46,404 nucleotides of DNA from Ferruginibacter sp. (GTDB lineage: Bacteria > Bacteroidota > Bacteroidia > Chitinophagales > Chitinophagaceae). Below, in pieces: positions 27,310 to 35,918 of this stretch. How positions within the stretch are numbered: the first letter of the stretch is position 1; every line of letters starts with the position of its first letter. The DNA lies in the NCBI GenBank assembly GCA_025352695.1, contig JANXSK010000208.1:1-46404 (forward strand), given 5' to 3'. The translations under genes were made by a program, and so were the position numbers. The notes below the pieces were generated by a model. The model did no database searches, was not told the origin of the DNA, and worked only from the letters and a program-made list of their open reading frames with translations.

Positions 27310-27516
27310 CTAGTTGCGATTATTTCGTTTGTGTTTATAAATATTGCAGCCAATAAGTGTTACTAATAATAAAGTAAAACTTATTCTTATAACCAGCATA
27401 GCGGTTTTACCGGCCGGTTGTTTAATCCATGCAATGCTTAAATCTGTCATCAATATGATTAATATCAAAGTAATGATTGCAATAAGCCATTGATAAAAAT
27501 TTTTCATTTTTTTCAT
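27310..27516 (-). CDS. Small two-span membrane protein upstream of mgtA
   Basis: The 68-aa product has two hydrophobic helices (about residues 8-31, WLIAIITLILIILMTDLSIA, and 39-59, AMLVIRISFTLLLVTLIGC) and a basic tail (KHKRNNRN). Its stop codon TAG lies one base before the mgtA ATG. No family is recognised. The tight pairing suggests an accessory or regulatory peptide of the pump, in the way that MgtS, MgtR and KdpF act on other pumps, but there is no sequence match to those that I can claim. Confidence 0.7.
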   Translation of the reverse strand: MKKMKNFYQWLIAIITLILIILMTDLSIAWIKQPAGKTAMLVIRISFTLLLVTLIGCNIYKHKRNNRN

Positions 27517-27611
27517 TTTGAATAGCCGATGTTTGGCTATTGCGTAAACCCTTTAATTTTGAGGGCAAAACATTATTCAGATGTTTTGGAATAGGTCTAC
27601 TACAAATTTAA
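27517..27611 (-). promoter_or_regulatory. Structured leader region of the small protein-mgtA unit
   Basis: Between the terminator-like hairpin at 27612-27635 and ATG 27516 the minus strand holds two further small hairpins: CCCT/AGGG arms around 27552-27568, and AATAGCC (27521-27527) pairing with GGCTATT (27535-27541) just before the start codon. mgtA leaders in other bacteria carry Mg2+-sensing RNA. I do not recognise a known Mg2+ riboswitch here. The second hairpin could mask translation start. Confidence 0.3.
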
Positions 27612-27635
27612 AACAGCTCTTTAAAAGGAGCTGTT
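27612..27635 (-). terminator. Hairpin after the histidine-kinase gene
   Basis: On the minus strand AACAGCTC pairs with GAGCTGTT across an 8-base loop and is followed by TTTTAAATTT. It lies about 40 bases after the kinase stop codon, between the kinase and the mgtA unit. A tandem 11-base repeat (TTATTAGAAAA twice, 27653-27674) sits between the stop and the hairpin. Confidence 0.6.
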
Positions 27636-27674
27636 AGAGATTCTTTAGAATGTTATTAGAAAATTATTAGAAAA

Positions 27675-29042
27675 TTAAATGTGGGGAATCAGTATAGTAA
27701 AATCTGTAGCTATATTTTGTTTGGATATAACAAAAATATTGCCATGGTGCAACCCAATAATTTTTTTGGATAAAAAAAGTCCAATGCCATTGCCTTCTGC
27801 ATATTTTTTGTTGGCACCTCTATAAAAGGGTTTAAAAATATTTATTAAGTCTTCGCTATTGATACCGATACCATTATCGGAAAAAATAATAATAATATTT
27901 TTTTGATCGTAAGAAATTGAAATGCGGCTTTGTTTGTTGGGAGAAAACTTACAGCCATTTTCTATCAAGTTTATGAAAGCAACTTTTAATAAATATTCAT
28001 TGCCATTGATTGAAATAAAATCATCATTTTCAATTTCTTTTTTAAAGGTAATATTTACTTTATAATCAGGCTGGTTATGTAGTATATCATTTATTGCATC
28101 TAATAAAATTTCATCAATCCTTATTTCTTTAAATGCTATTTCTGTTTGATCAAAATTTGCTTTAGCTAAATCCAGCAAGCTGTTAGAAAGGCGGATTAAT
28201 TTTTGTGTATCAGAAATAATATGGTTTATAGCAGCCTTGTATTCTTCAATATTTCTTTCTTTTTGTAGCGTAAGCTGCATTTCTGCCAGCATAGATGTAA
28301 GCGGTGTTCTTAATTCATGAGAGACATTTGAGACAAGGTGCTTTTGTGCATCAAAAGAATTTTCGAGCCTGTTCAGCATCTCATTGAAAGTAATTGCCAA
28401 TGCTGCAATTTCGTCTTTTCGGTTTCCTTCATCTACTCTTAAATCTAAGTTAGTAGCAGTTATTTTTTTTACCTTATCATTCAAACGTGAAACCGGACTT
28501 AAAGATTGCTTTGCTAAAAAATGCCCAACCCAAAAAATAAGGAAAATTGAAATAAGAAAAGTAATGATGATTGTATTGCGTAAAAAAGCAAGTTTGGCAA
28601 GGCCATTGCCGTCTGTTGCTGCCGAGGTTATTACATATTGTTTGTTATTGTGCGAATACAAAAAACCAACTACCTGCAAATCTTTAATGTATAATTTAAT
28701 TTTTTTTAAAGAGATAATGCTATCTATCATAGCTTTTGTTTCTTTCACTTTATCTATTTCTACAGCATCATGATAAAGTAAGTTAAATTCGGTGTCATAA
28801 ACAGCTACCTCCTCTTGAAATAAGGCATTGGGGGCTCTTTTATAAATAAGTTGTAAAACATCCGGGGCAACTTTTGCATCAAATAATAAATTGGCTTTGG
28901 TGGCTCCCTGCTGCTGCAATCTTTTAAAATATTCATCTTCTCTTGCTTCGGAAGAAGTAAAATATACTATCAAAGCAAATGCAATCAACAATGCAGCTAT
29001 TAGTGAAGTAAACAAAAGTGTAAACCTTGTTTTTATTTGCAT
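27675..29042 (-). CDS. Sensor histidine kinase
   Basis: This 455-aa inner-membrane kinase has TM1 (about residues 8-29), a periplasmic sensor of about 125 aa, TM2 (about 156-176), a HAMP domain (about 178-232), a HisKA domain with VSNVSHELRTPLTS (phosphorylated His242), and a HATPase domain with NLIENGCKFSPN, DNGIGI and GNGIGLFLSKKII. The overall layout is the PhoQ/CusS/ArlS type. Its ATG overlaps the last base of the response-regulator stop (TAATG), so the two are translationally coupled. The signal is unknown. The downstream mgtA unit makes divalent cations a reasonable guess, but a terminator lies between them. Confidence 0.93.
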   Translation of the reverse strand: MQIKTRFTLLFTSLIAALLIAFALIVYFTSSEAREDEYFKRLQQQGATKANLLFDAKVAPDVLQLIYKRAPNALFQEEVAVYDTEFNLLYHDAVEIDKVKETKAMIDSIISLKKIKLYIKDLQVVGFLYSHNNKQYVITSAATDGNGLAKLAFLRNTIIITFLISIFLIFWVGHFLAKQSLSPVSRLNDKVKKITATNLDLRVDEGNRKDEIAALAITFNEMLNRLENSFDAQKHLVSNVSHELRTPLTSMLAEMQLTLQKERNIEEYKAAINHIISDTQKLIRLSNSLLDLAKANFDQTEIAFKEIRIDEILLDAINDILHNQPDYKVNITFKKEIENDDFISINGNEYLLKVAFINLIENGCKFSPNKQSRISISYDQKNIIIIFSDNGIGINSEDLINIFKPFYRGANKKYAEGNGIGLFLSKKIIGLHHGNIFVISKQNIATDFTILIPHI

Positions 29043-29725
29043 TATTGATCTTTTTTAAAAATGAAACCAAGGCCTGGTTTGGTGTGAATCAATTTAATAT
29101 CAAAATCTTTGTCAATTTTTTTGCGCAGATAATTAATGTACACATCAATAAAATTGGTGCCTGTATCAAAGGTAGTTGCCCAAACATTTTCAGCAATTTC
29201 TGACCTGCTTAAAACTCTTTCTGTATGCTGCATCATGTAGGCTAACAGTTTTAATTCTTTAGGTGTTAAAGAAATTTCTTTATTGTTTCGTTTTACAATT
29301 TTAGTATTAAGGTTTAATTCAAGATCTGCATACTTTAATATAAATGTGTGCATATTTGTATTGCCATGATTGCGTTTTAACAACGACCGGATACGTACAT
29401 GCAGCTCCCTTAAATCAAATGGTTTTACCAGGTAATCGTCTGCTCCTGCATCAAAGCCTTCCACCTTGTCATCAGTTGTGCCCAATGCAGTTAGCATAAT
29501 AATAGGTATGGAGGGTTTTTGTAGCCTAATTTCTTTACAAAGATCAATTCCATTTATTTTAGGAAGAATAATGTCGGTAATAATTATATCATAATTGTTG
29601 CCAAGCGCAAGTTTTTTGCCTATTTCGCCATCATAGGCAACAGTAATGGTAAAACCCTGTTCTTCCAGGCCACGTTTAATCAAATCAGCAATGCGTTGTT
29701 CATCTTCTATGATCAGGATATTCAT
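29042..29725 (-). CDS. OmpR/PhoB-family response regulator
   Basis: The 227-aa product has a receiver domain (residues 1-115) with the acidic pocket IIEDEQ, phosphorylated Asp51 (IIITDIILPKING), a Thr in MLTALG and the Lys in DDYLVKPFDLREL, followed by a winged-helix DNA-binding domain (about 130-225; ISLTPKELKLLAYMMQHTER, DVYINYLRKKID, IHTKPGLGFIF). It is the partner of the histidine kinase that overlaps its stop codon. The target genes are unknown, with the mgtA unit just downstream as a candidate. Confidence 0.95.
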   Translation of the reverse strand: MNILIIEDEQRIADLIKRGLEEQGFTITVAYDGEIGKKLALGNNYDIIITDIILPKINGIDLCKEIRLQKPSIPIIMLTALGTTDDKVEGFDAGADDYLVKPFDLRELHVRIRSLLKRNHGNTNMHTFILKYADLELNLNTKIVKRNNKEISLTPKELKLLAYMMQHTERVLSRSEIAENVWATTFDTGTNFIDVYINYLRKKIDKDFDIKLIHTKPGLGFIFKKDQ

Positions 29726-30202
29726 ACCGCAATTTACTATTAAACATTAATGTAAGATGGGTAACTTTAGTTTGGTACCAACCATTTTCTGATCGTTATT
29801 AATCTGTTGTTTCAAAAATATATTCTTAATTTATTTACTTTGCAGCAAAAAATAATAGTCAAAAAATAGTTACACTTAAAGTGGGAAATAATAATGAAGT
29901 GCTGTAAACTGTTTTTGGATTATTTGTTCTAGCAAGCTTTAATCCTTTATAGCAGGTAATCTTAAATTTATCAGAACAGTAAAGCATATGCAATAAACCT
30001 TATTAAAAGATTAATTAATTTCTTTTTGTATTATAATATTTTTTTGGAGCCACTAACTTAATTTAGCCTTTCTGCGGGGTTGATTGATCATTATGATCTT
30101 TTTAATTACTCTTGATAATATTAAATTTTTATTCAGCTTTAATTTACATCTATAAAAGTTTATTTGATTGTCAATTGAAAAAAAAGGAATAGAAACAATA
30201 GA
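29726..30202. other. Long AT-rich gap, no gene seen
   Basis: The stretch lies between the divergently oriented response-regulator gene and the broken esterase gene. No open frame of coding quality is visible on either strand. A TTTACTTTGCAGC segment near 29838 is close to a -7 promoter box but one base short of the consensus spacing. The promoter of the two-component operon must lie at its left end, but I cannot fix it. Confidence 0.4.
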
Positions 30203-30747
30203 ATGTCAAACACTATAGCAAATGCTAGAATTTCTTTTGTAAAGGAGGGTTTCGTGCTACAATTTCTTTTAATCAATTTGCTACTGTTTCAGTAAATCAA
30301 AGGGTAATAATCTTATTGCTTGGTGTGGGTTGCAATGAAAATAATCTGTTTAATATTGAAAAGTAGTTACCCGATTATTTTTTAATTTTATATCCAAAAG
30401 GCCCGTATACATTGGGTATTGATAGATACGCTTACTATCACGTTGATTTTTCTACAGGTAAACCTATTATTAGTAAAGCCCAGGCCAAGCAAAGCAGTAA
30501 AATACTGATAGAGTTTATTGCACAAGTGAAAGAAATGTATAAGGTTGATGAAATTTACTTAGGAAGTTTTAGCCAAGGTGCCATTATGAGTTATAGTATA
30601 GGACTTACTAATGTTGGTTTGATAAAAGGGATAATCGCATTAAGTGGCAGGATATTAGCAGGGAAAAAGCGATTGATAAAAAAAGTAAAGACCTTAAAGA
30701 ATTTGAAGCCAATGAAATTTCGCATAAAGCCGCTGCCAACATGTTAA
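30203..30747 (+). pseudogene. Broken phospholipase/carboxylesterase-like (YpfH-type) gene
   Basis: ATG 30203 starts a frame (MSNTIANARISFVKEGF) that must shift by one base near 30253 to continue as RATISFNQFATVSVNQRVII. The next frame reads LLLGVGCNENNLFNIEK, then a TAG (30364-30366), then LPDYFLILYPKGPYTLG, DRYAYYHVDF and a GSFSQGAIM nucleophile elbow. In this hydrolase family the first motif is usually LHGxGSNE, so the His and Ser have become Leu and Cys. After ALSGRIL the sequence stops resembling the family, and the Asp-His part of the triad is missing. A frameshift, an internal stop and a lost C-terminus make it non-functional. Confidence 0.75.
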
Positions 30748-30803
30748 AACAATTGGTGCGGTGGGCAAAGGGTTTAAAGGGGATAAAGGAAGATAATTTG
30801 TAA
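30663..30803 (+). pseudogene. C-terminal scrap of a second protein, fused to the esterase remnant
   Basis: In another frame, from about 30663, codons read EKAIDKKSKDLKEFEANEIS and continue HKAAANMLKQLVRWAKGL to a stop at 30801-30803. The even, helical composition looks like a genuine protein end, perhaps of a flavodoxin-like NAD(P)H oxidoreductase, though I cannot confirm the family. The esterase remnant breaks off where this one begins, so a deletion probably joined two genes. Confidence 0.4.
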
Positions 30804-30808
30804 GTATT

Positions 30809-30816
30809 TAATTTTG
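30809..30816 (+). promoter_or_regulatory. Candidate -7 promoter element for the SDR gene
   Basis: TAATTTTG matches TAnnTTTG exactly and would give a leader of about 20 nt before ATG 30845. No good -33 TTTG is seen at the normal distance. Confidence 0.35.
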
Positions 30817-30844
30817 ATAATTTATTTTAATTAAAAATATAACC

Positions 30845-31597
30845 ATGAAAAATTTAGAAAATAAAATTGCTATTGTTACAGGTGCAGGCTCTGGTATTGG
30901 CAGGGCTGTTTCAATTCTCTATGCACAGGAAGGCGCAAAAATTATTGTAGCTGATATTGATGAAAAAGGAGGTATTGAAACGGTAATACAAATAAAAGTT
31001 AAAGGTGGCGAAGCTATATTTATAAAAGCTGATACAGCTAAACCTGATGACTGCAAAAAGGTTGTGGATGGGGCACTTAAAGAATTTGGGGCATTGCATA
31101 TTGCAGTAAACAATGCTGGTATCGGTGGTCCTGTAAGCCCTGTTGGCGAATACCCTATTGAAGGCTGGGACAAAGTAATTTCAATTAATCTGTCTGGTGT
31201 GTTTTATGGTTTGCGGTATCAAATTCCTGCCATACTTTCTTCGGGAGGTGGCAGCATTGTAAACGTGGCTTCTATTTTAGGTAAAGTAGGAGTAAGGGGG
31301 TCCGCAGCTTATGTGGCTGCAAAACATGGTGTAGTGGGGCTTACCGAAGCCGCAGCACTGGAATATGCAGATAAAAAAATCCGCATAAATTCTATAGGTC
31401 CCGGCTATATTGTTACTCCATTACTTACAAATACTTTGGATGATGCTACCATGAAAACATTAGCTGATCTTCATCCTATCGGAAGATTGGGAACAGCCGA
31501 AGAGGTAGCCGAACTGGCGCTATGGCTTAATTCGGATAAAGCTTCTTTTGTTACAGGTTCTTATTATAATGTGGATGGTGGATACTTGGCTCAATAA
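30845..31597 (+). CDS. Short-chain dehydrogenase/reductase (classical SDR)
   Basis: The 250-aa product is a cytoplasmic NAD(P)-dependent oxidoreductase with a Rossmann fold. The cofactor motif TGAGSGIG is at residues 12-19, an Asp-rich turn (VADID) after the second strand hints at NAD preference, NNAG is at 89-92, and the catalytic residues are Ser143, Tyr156 and Lys160 (SAAYVAAKHG). The C-terminus (FVTGSYYNVDGGYLAQ) is typical. It resembles the FabG/cyclopentanol-dehydrogenase group, but its substrate cannot be read. It is the only intact gene in a strip of broken ones. Confidence 0.92.
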   Translation: MKNLENKIAIVTGAGSGIGRAVSILYAQEGAKIIVADIDEKGGIETVIQIKVKGGEAIFIKADTAKPDDCKKVVDGALKEFGALHIAVNNAGIGGPVSPVGEYPIEGWDKVISINLSGVFYGLRYQIPAILSSGGGSIVNVASILGKVGVRGSAAYVAAKHGVVGLTEAAALEYADKKIRINSIGPGYIVTPLLTNTLDDATMKTLADLHPIGRLGTAEEVAELALWLNSDKASFVTGSYYNVDGGYLAQ

Positions 31598-31662
31598 TAG
31601 CATCATCCTTACAAGGAAAAAAATAGTTTCATTTTTTTTATATAACAATTAAAATTTAAAAG

Positions 31663-32215
31663 ATGGAAACCTCAACAGTAATCAATAAAATAAAATGAGA
31701 TATTGACCCTGTTTACAGCGAAATTGGTTTTAAAGTAAAACACCTCATGTTTGCGAATGTAAGAAGAGCATTTAAGGAATTTTGGGCAAGTATTTACACT
31801 ACGAATGAAAATGTTATGACTGCGGAAATTGATTTTTGGTTAAACCCTTCATCAATTAATAGCGTTAATGAAAAAAGGATACACATTTAAAAAGTGCCGA
31901 TTTTTTGATGTGGAAAATTTAAAAAAAATAAATTTTATTGGTAATACTTTTGAGAAAGTTGATAAAGATGGTAGCTATAAATTGTATGGCGATCTAACCA
32001 TTAAAGGCATTAAAAAGCAGATAAAATTAAATGTTGAATTTGGCAGTGTAGTTAAAGATTCATGGGGAAATGAAAAAGCAGTATTTAATATTAATGCAAA
32101 AATGAATCGTAAAGAATGGTAATTAAACTGGAACGCTGCTTTAGGAACCGGCGGACTTTTAGTAAGCGAAGATGGTAGGATTAGTTTCGAACTGCAGTTG
32201 GTTAAACAATCTTAA
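31663..32215 (+). pseudogene. Broken YceI-family gene
   Basis: YceI proteins are lipid-binding beta-barrel proteins. The frame from ATG 31663 runs METSTVINKIK to a TGA at 31696-31698, in the position of the usual Trp. It then gives DIDPVYSEIGFKVKHLMF, FANVRRAFKEFWASIYTTNE and IDFWLNPSSIN. Near 31880 the frame is lost, and two single-base losses explain the shift into FFDVENLKKINFIGNTFEKV and YGDLTIKGIKKQIKLNVEFG. A further TAA follows NRKEW, after which LNWNAALGTGGLLVSEDGRI continues in frame to the natural end. Two internal stops and at least one frameshift make this a clear pseudogene with an almost complete outline. Confidence 0.85.
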
Positions 32216-32422
32216 ATAAGTGGTTGTGGCGAGCATCAGTTTCCGTCACTGCCGTTTCTTAATCACGTAGATAAAATTAAAGGCGAAGAAGATGAAGAAA
32301 ATAATTGCTACAATATCTTTAGCCTAATGTTGTTTTTTATTAAAAAAGATGCTAATTTAAAATCCACTTCCAACGCTTTAAAATCTTCGGGTCAAATTCA
32401 TCGTTCTCCTGTAAAAGTATTT
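32216..32422. other. Short gap with minus-strand scraps
   Basis: On the minus strand, a stretch reading EFDPKILKRWKWILN and another reading DIVAIIFFIFFAFNFIYVIK followed by KRQ and a stop look like pieces of lost genes, the second a membrane segment. Neither has a proper start. Nothing functional is seen. Confidence 0.3.
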
Positions 32423-33013
32423 ATTAAACGCTTGTTTTTGTTTTTATCTTTCCAAGATGTATTTGTAATCCAAAGCCGTTGTTAAATTGAGTAGTTTTGA
32501 CATCAGGACGACCTTTTGGTGCCGTAGATTGATAGGCTGCAGTAAACTCGAAAGCAATGTGTTAATTTAGAAATATAGAAGGGCCGGCTGCAATTGTATA
32601 TCCGTTAGACCCATAAGTATTAGAAGGTTGAGATTGATTAGTGTATTTATTTTTGTAATTATTATAACTAATGTCAACAAAAATATTTACCATTTTAGCT
32701 GGATGAAGAAAATAATAACTTGCAAAAGGTGATAATGTTGTAAGTGTAGTGGTGGAGCTACTTTCGCCTACTGATTGATGATTCGACCAAAAATCAATTT
32801 TTGCACCAGCAGCCAATTTATCAATAATAAAATAGCCAATGTTGGGCGAAATAAAAATGTTGGTTGTTTTGTAATTTGAAGTGGGTGAACGTCCATAGTT
32901 TGCTGCTGAAAAACCTATTTTGCCACCAACTAAAAATTGGCCTTTTTTTATTTGACTATTGGCAATAAGAGCCATAAATAAAAAATAGATAAGTAGGTAA
33001 AAAGTTTCTTAAT
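32423..33013 (-). pseudogene. Broken outer-membrane beta-barrel gene
   Basis: The natural start appears to be at about 33013, where ATT stands in place of ATG before KKLFTYLSIF. A one-base shift inside the signal peptide is then needed to reach MALIANSQIKKGQFLVGGKI, which is open from 32975. The barrel continues (ISPNIGYFIIDKLAAGAKID, SPFASYYFLHPAKM, GYTIAAGPSIFLN) to a TAA at 32562-32564. Beyond that stop the codons still read HIAFEFTAAYQSTAPKGRPD and FNNGFGLQIHLG to about 32423. A lost start, a shifted signal and an early stop that removes the last barrel strands make a functional product unlikely. Relatives are small outer-membrane barrels of unknown function. The left end is approximate. 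Confidence 0.65.
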
Positions 33014-33152
33014 GGTGTAATTAATTTGGTTGATGTAAAAATATGATGTTAATTTATAGAGAAAAATTAATCTTATTAATTGCGTTTGCTTTTATGAACA
33101 AAAGAATAAGATCAAATTATTGATGGAAATTTTTACTGTTACAAATTATTCT

Positions 33153-33989
33153 TTATTCTGTTAGCTTTTTTGCTCCGATAAGATAATTTACACCAAGTTG
33201 CAAACTAGCTGCATGCGTACCAATATTGGTTTGCCCAAACCAGGTAAATTGTTTATGTGTAATATGCAGGGTTTGTGAAAAATATGCCGGACTAGTAAAA
33301 TGATCTTTGCCCAGGTAAGTTGCATTGCATACAAAGGAACCACCTGCAGCAATTTTATATCCTATCACCGTTTCATCCGTAGTTTTAAAAATAAAATCGA
33401 CATAACCGCCAAGGGTTTTTGTCCAGTTACTTTTTTCAAGTATGTTAATGAGTGAATCCGGGAGGGTTTTTCTAAAGGATAGATAATTTCCAAATTCTTT
33501 ATTGATAGCGGTTTCTATACCTATTCTCCATTCTCCTCCATCTTTAAACGGAACAACATAATTAATACCTCCACTAAAACCAACTGCTCCAAAAAATTTA
33601 CCCGCTGCCGGAATATTTAGTATTGTATCGTACCTGTTATAATAAGTGCCCCCGGTATCATTTTGATATTTTGTCATTATTTTTTGTTTTACAGCATATT
33701 TTCCCAACGTAAAGCCTGCACCATAAAAAGCCTGAAACTTACCAAAGTTATTGCTGCGGTGAATGTTTCCCTGAAATGCGGTAACTCCATCTTTCCAGCC
33801 AAAATTAGAACCACCTCCTAAAAAACTACCGCTTGCATAAGTAGCAGCTTTTAAAGAGTCTGAATGCAGTGGGATAGATTTGTAATAATTGGAATTGGTA
33901 TTAAGCGGACTTAAATAATAGGAAGGCGTTGCGCAACCCGAAAAAAATAGTATGGCAGGTAATAAAATAAACAAGTAGTTTCTATTCAT
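33153..33989 (-). CDS. Lipoprotein of unknown function, beta-rich
   Basis: The 278-aa product has a lipobox (LFFSGC, Cys19). The mature part alternates Gly and aromatic residues in strand-like patterns (GKFQAFYGAGFTLGKYAV, FFGAVGFSGGINYVV, WFGQTNIGTHAASLQLGVNY), as in small outer-membrane barrels. I do not recognise a named family. It is intact, unlike its neighbour at 32423-33013, and ends a minus-strand run with the acyl-CoA ligase gene upstream. Confidence 0.75.
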   Translation of the reverse strand: MNRNYLFILLPAILFFSGCATPSYYLSPLNTNSNYYKSIPLHSDSLKAATYASGSFLGGGSNFGWKDGVTAFQGNIHRSNNFGKFQAFYGAGFTLGKYAVKQKIMTKYQNDTGGTYYNRYDTILNIPAAGKFFGAVGFSGGINYVVPFKDGGEWRIGIETAINKEFGNYLSFRKTLPDSLINILEKSNWTKTLGGYVDFIFKTTDETVIGYKIAAGGSFVCNATYLGKDHFTSPAYFSQTLHITHKQFTWFGQTNIGTHAASLQLGVNYLIGAKKLTE

Positions 33990-34101
33990 GCGTCTTAATT
34001 AAAGTAATAGACAGTAATAAAGTTGCGATTGCTGCAAGGAGCAATGATAACTTTTTTTGTACAATTTTGGTACACCGGATTTATTTTTTACTGCATCATT
34101 T

Positions 34102-35646
34102 TTATTTTGGCAACGCTTTCTTTAAAATTTTTCCGGTTGCCGTCATGGGCAATGACGGTAAAAACTCAATATAGCGGGGGTATTTGTAAGCCGCAACACG
34201 TTCTTTTGTCCAGGCAATTAAATCAGGTGTTGAAATAGAAAAATTATCTTTCAACACTACAAATGCTTTAACTTCTTCCCCCATTTCTTCATGCGGAATA
34301 CCAATGATAGCCACCAACGAAACTGCTTCGTGTTGTATCATTACTTCTTCAATTTCTCTGGGATAAATATTAAAACCACCTCTGATGATCATATCTTTAG
34401 TTCTGTCAACAATATAGAAAAATCCATCTTTATCTTTGGTGGCAATATCGCCGGAATGCATCCAGCCATTTTGTATAGCCAATGCAGTTTCAACCGGGTT
34501 TTTATAATATCCTTTCATTACATTATGTCCTCTGAAAAGTAATTCGCCTTTTTCACCAACAGGCACTTCATTTCCTTTCGTATCAACTAGTTTTACATCT
34601 ACACCCCAAACCGTTGTTCCAATAGAACCTGGTTTTCTGCCTATATCTAATTGGTTAAAAGTTACAACAGGAGAACCTTCAGACATGCCATATCCTTCAA
34701 TGATGGGCACATTAAATCTTTGTTCAAAATCTTTTAATACCTGCACTGGTAAAGAGGCTCCGCCCGACAGGCAAATTTTTAAAGCAGCTGCAATGCTTTT
34801 GTAATCAAATGAAGTATCGGTACAATTTAATAAACCCCAATACATGGTTGGCACACCAGCAAAAACGGTAACATGGTATTGCTGCATTAAGCCAAATACT
34901 TTTGGTGCTTCAAAACGAGGAAGCAGAACGCTTGAACCTCCCTTGTAAATAATAGCGTTCATCATTACTGTCATTCCAAAAATATGAAACAATGGCAAAA
35001 CGATCAATGCCACATCATCTGCGTTGCATTGCATAAAACCACCCGAAATTATTGCGTTGAATAATAAATTTGAATGGGTGAGTTCGGCACCTTTGGGACG
35101 GCCTGTGGTGCCCGAAGTATAAATAATAACACAGGTATCTTCTGCATTGCTCGGATACATTTCAAAAGTTGTCGATTGGTTCTCCATTAAATTACTCAAT
35201 GTGGCAGTACCTTCAATTGACGAAGGTTTTATCGCATCTGGCATAATCATAAAAAAGTGTTCGCAAGTTGTAGTATTTTTAAATGCATCGTAACCAGTTT
35301 CACCAACAGGTAATTCGGTTGTACCTGTAAAACAGCAATAAGCTTTTGCATCACTGTCCTTAAGGTGATATTCAATCTCCTCTTTTTTTAACAGCACATT
35401 CAGTGGCACAACTACTGCTCCAGCTTTTATAATGCCAAAATAAATAATAGGAAAGGCGGGAAGATTAGGGCAACTTAAAGCCACTTTATCACCTGGCAAT
35501 ATACCGATTGCTGTTAAGCCATTGGCAACCTTGTTAGCGGCTCCATTTACTTCTGCATAGGATAGGGTAATATCCATAAAAATAAAAGCTGCTTTTGTTG
35601 GATACAGTTTGGCACTGTCTTCAAGAATCATGGATAAGTTAAGCAT
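34102..35646 (-). CDS. Long-chain acyl-CoA ligase (AMP-binding enzyme)
   Basis: The 514-aa cytoplasmic or membrane-associated enzyme activates a carboxylic acid with ATP and CoA. The AMP-binding P-loop TSGTTGRPKGAELTHSN lies at about residue 175. Further ANL-family motifs are IEGYGMSEGSPV (A5), GWMHSGDIATKDKDGFFYIVDR (A7-A8), the hinge MIIRGGFNIYPREIEE and the C-terminal catalytic Lys in PMTATGKILKKAL. The length and pattern fit FadD-like or medium/long-chain ligases. No beta-oxidation genes are next to it. It is transcribed away from prfB. Confidence 0.9.
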   Translation of the reverse strand: MLNLSMILEDSAKLYPTKAAFIFMDITLSYAEVNGAANKVANGLTAIGILPGDKVALSCPNLPAFPIIYFGIIKAGAVVVPLNVLLKKEEIEYHLKDSDAKAYCCFTGTTELPVGETGYDAFKNTTTCEHFFMIMPDAIKPSSIEGTATLSNLMENQSTTFEMYPSNAEDTCVIIYTSGTTGRPKGAELTHSNLLFNAIISGGFMQCNADDVALIVLPLFHIFGMTVMMNAIIYKGGSSVLLPRFEAPKVFGLMQQYHVTVFAGVPTMYWGLLNCTDTSFDYKSIAAALKICLSGGASLPVQVLKDFEQRFNVPIIEGYGMSEGSPVVTFNQLDIGRKPGSIGTTVWGVDVKLVDTKGNEVPVGEKGELLFRGHNVMKGYYKNPVETALAIQNGWMHSGDIATKDKDGFFYIVDRTKDMIIRGGFNIYPREIEEVMIQHEAVSLVAIIGIPHEEMGEEVKAFVVLKDNFSISTPDLIAWTKERVAAYKYPRYIEFLPSLPMTATGKILKKALPK

Positions 35647-35884
35647 CGTTCTGGCGTATTTGTTTTAAAAACCAAGGGCAATCGCGTCTAAATGTAAAGA
35701 CAAATTTTAAAAATACGAGCAACTTTTTACCGTTGATTGCTACTGTATGTTTTATAGTTGTTTAATTTTATTGTTCGGCTTACTACTACAAAAGAGCAAA
35801 AAATAGTTCTTCGTTGCTTGAATAAAGGATACATTATAAAATATCAGTAAATAAAATACTGCGAATATGTTTCAGCCTAATTCA

Positions 35885-35914
35885 TTTGCCTGTTGAAAAT
35901 ATCCCCTAATTTTG
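35885..35914 (+). promoter_or_regulatory. Promoter directly in front of prfB
   Basis: TTTG (35885-35888) and TAATTTTG (35907-35914) are 18 bases apart and match the Bacteroidota -33/-7 consensus exactly. The start codon is at 35919, so transcription would begin at or within a few bases of it, leaving essentially no leader. Confidence 0.6.
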
Positions 35915-35918
35915 CAGC

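Noticed and set aside
27309..27353. ATG 27353 as the mgtA start
   Set aside because: It would overlap the end of the 68-aa gene by 44 bases; ATG 27308 gives a normal MgtA length and a one-base gap.
27653..27674. Tandem repeat TTATTAGAAAA twice as a functional element or CRISPR-like repeat
   Set aside because: There are only two short AT-rich copies, with no spacer, right after the kinase stop codon; probably replication slippage.
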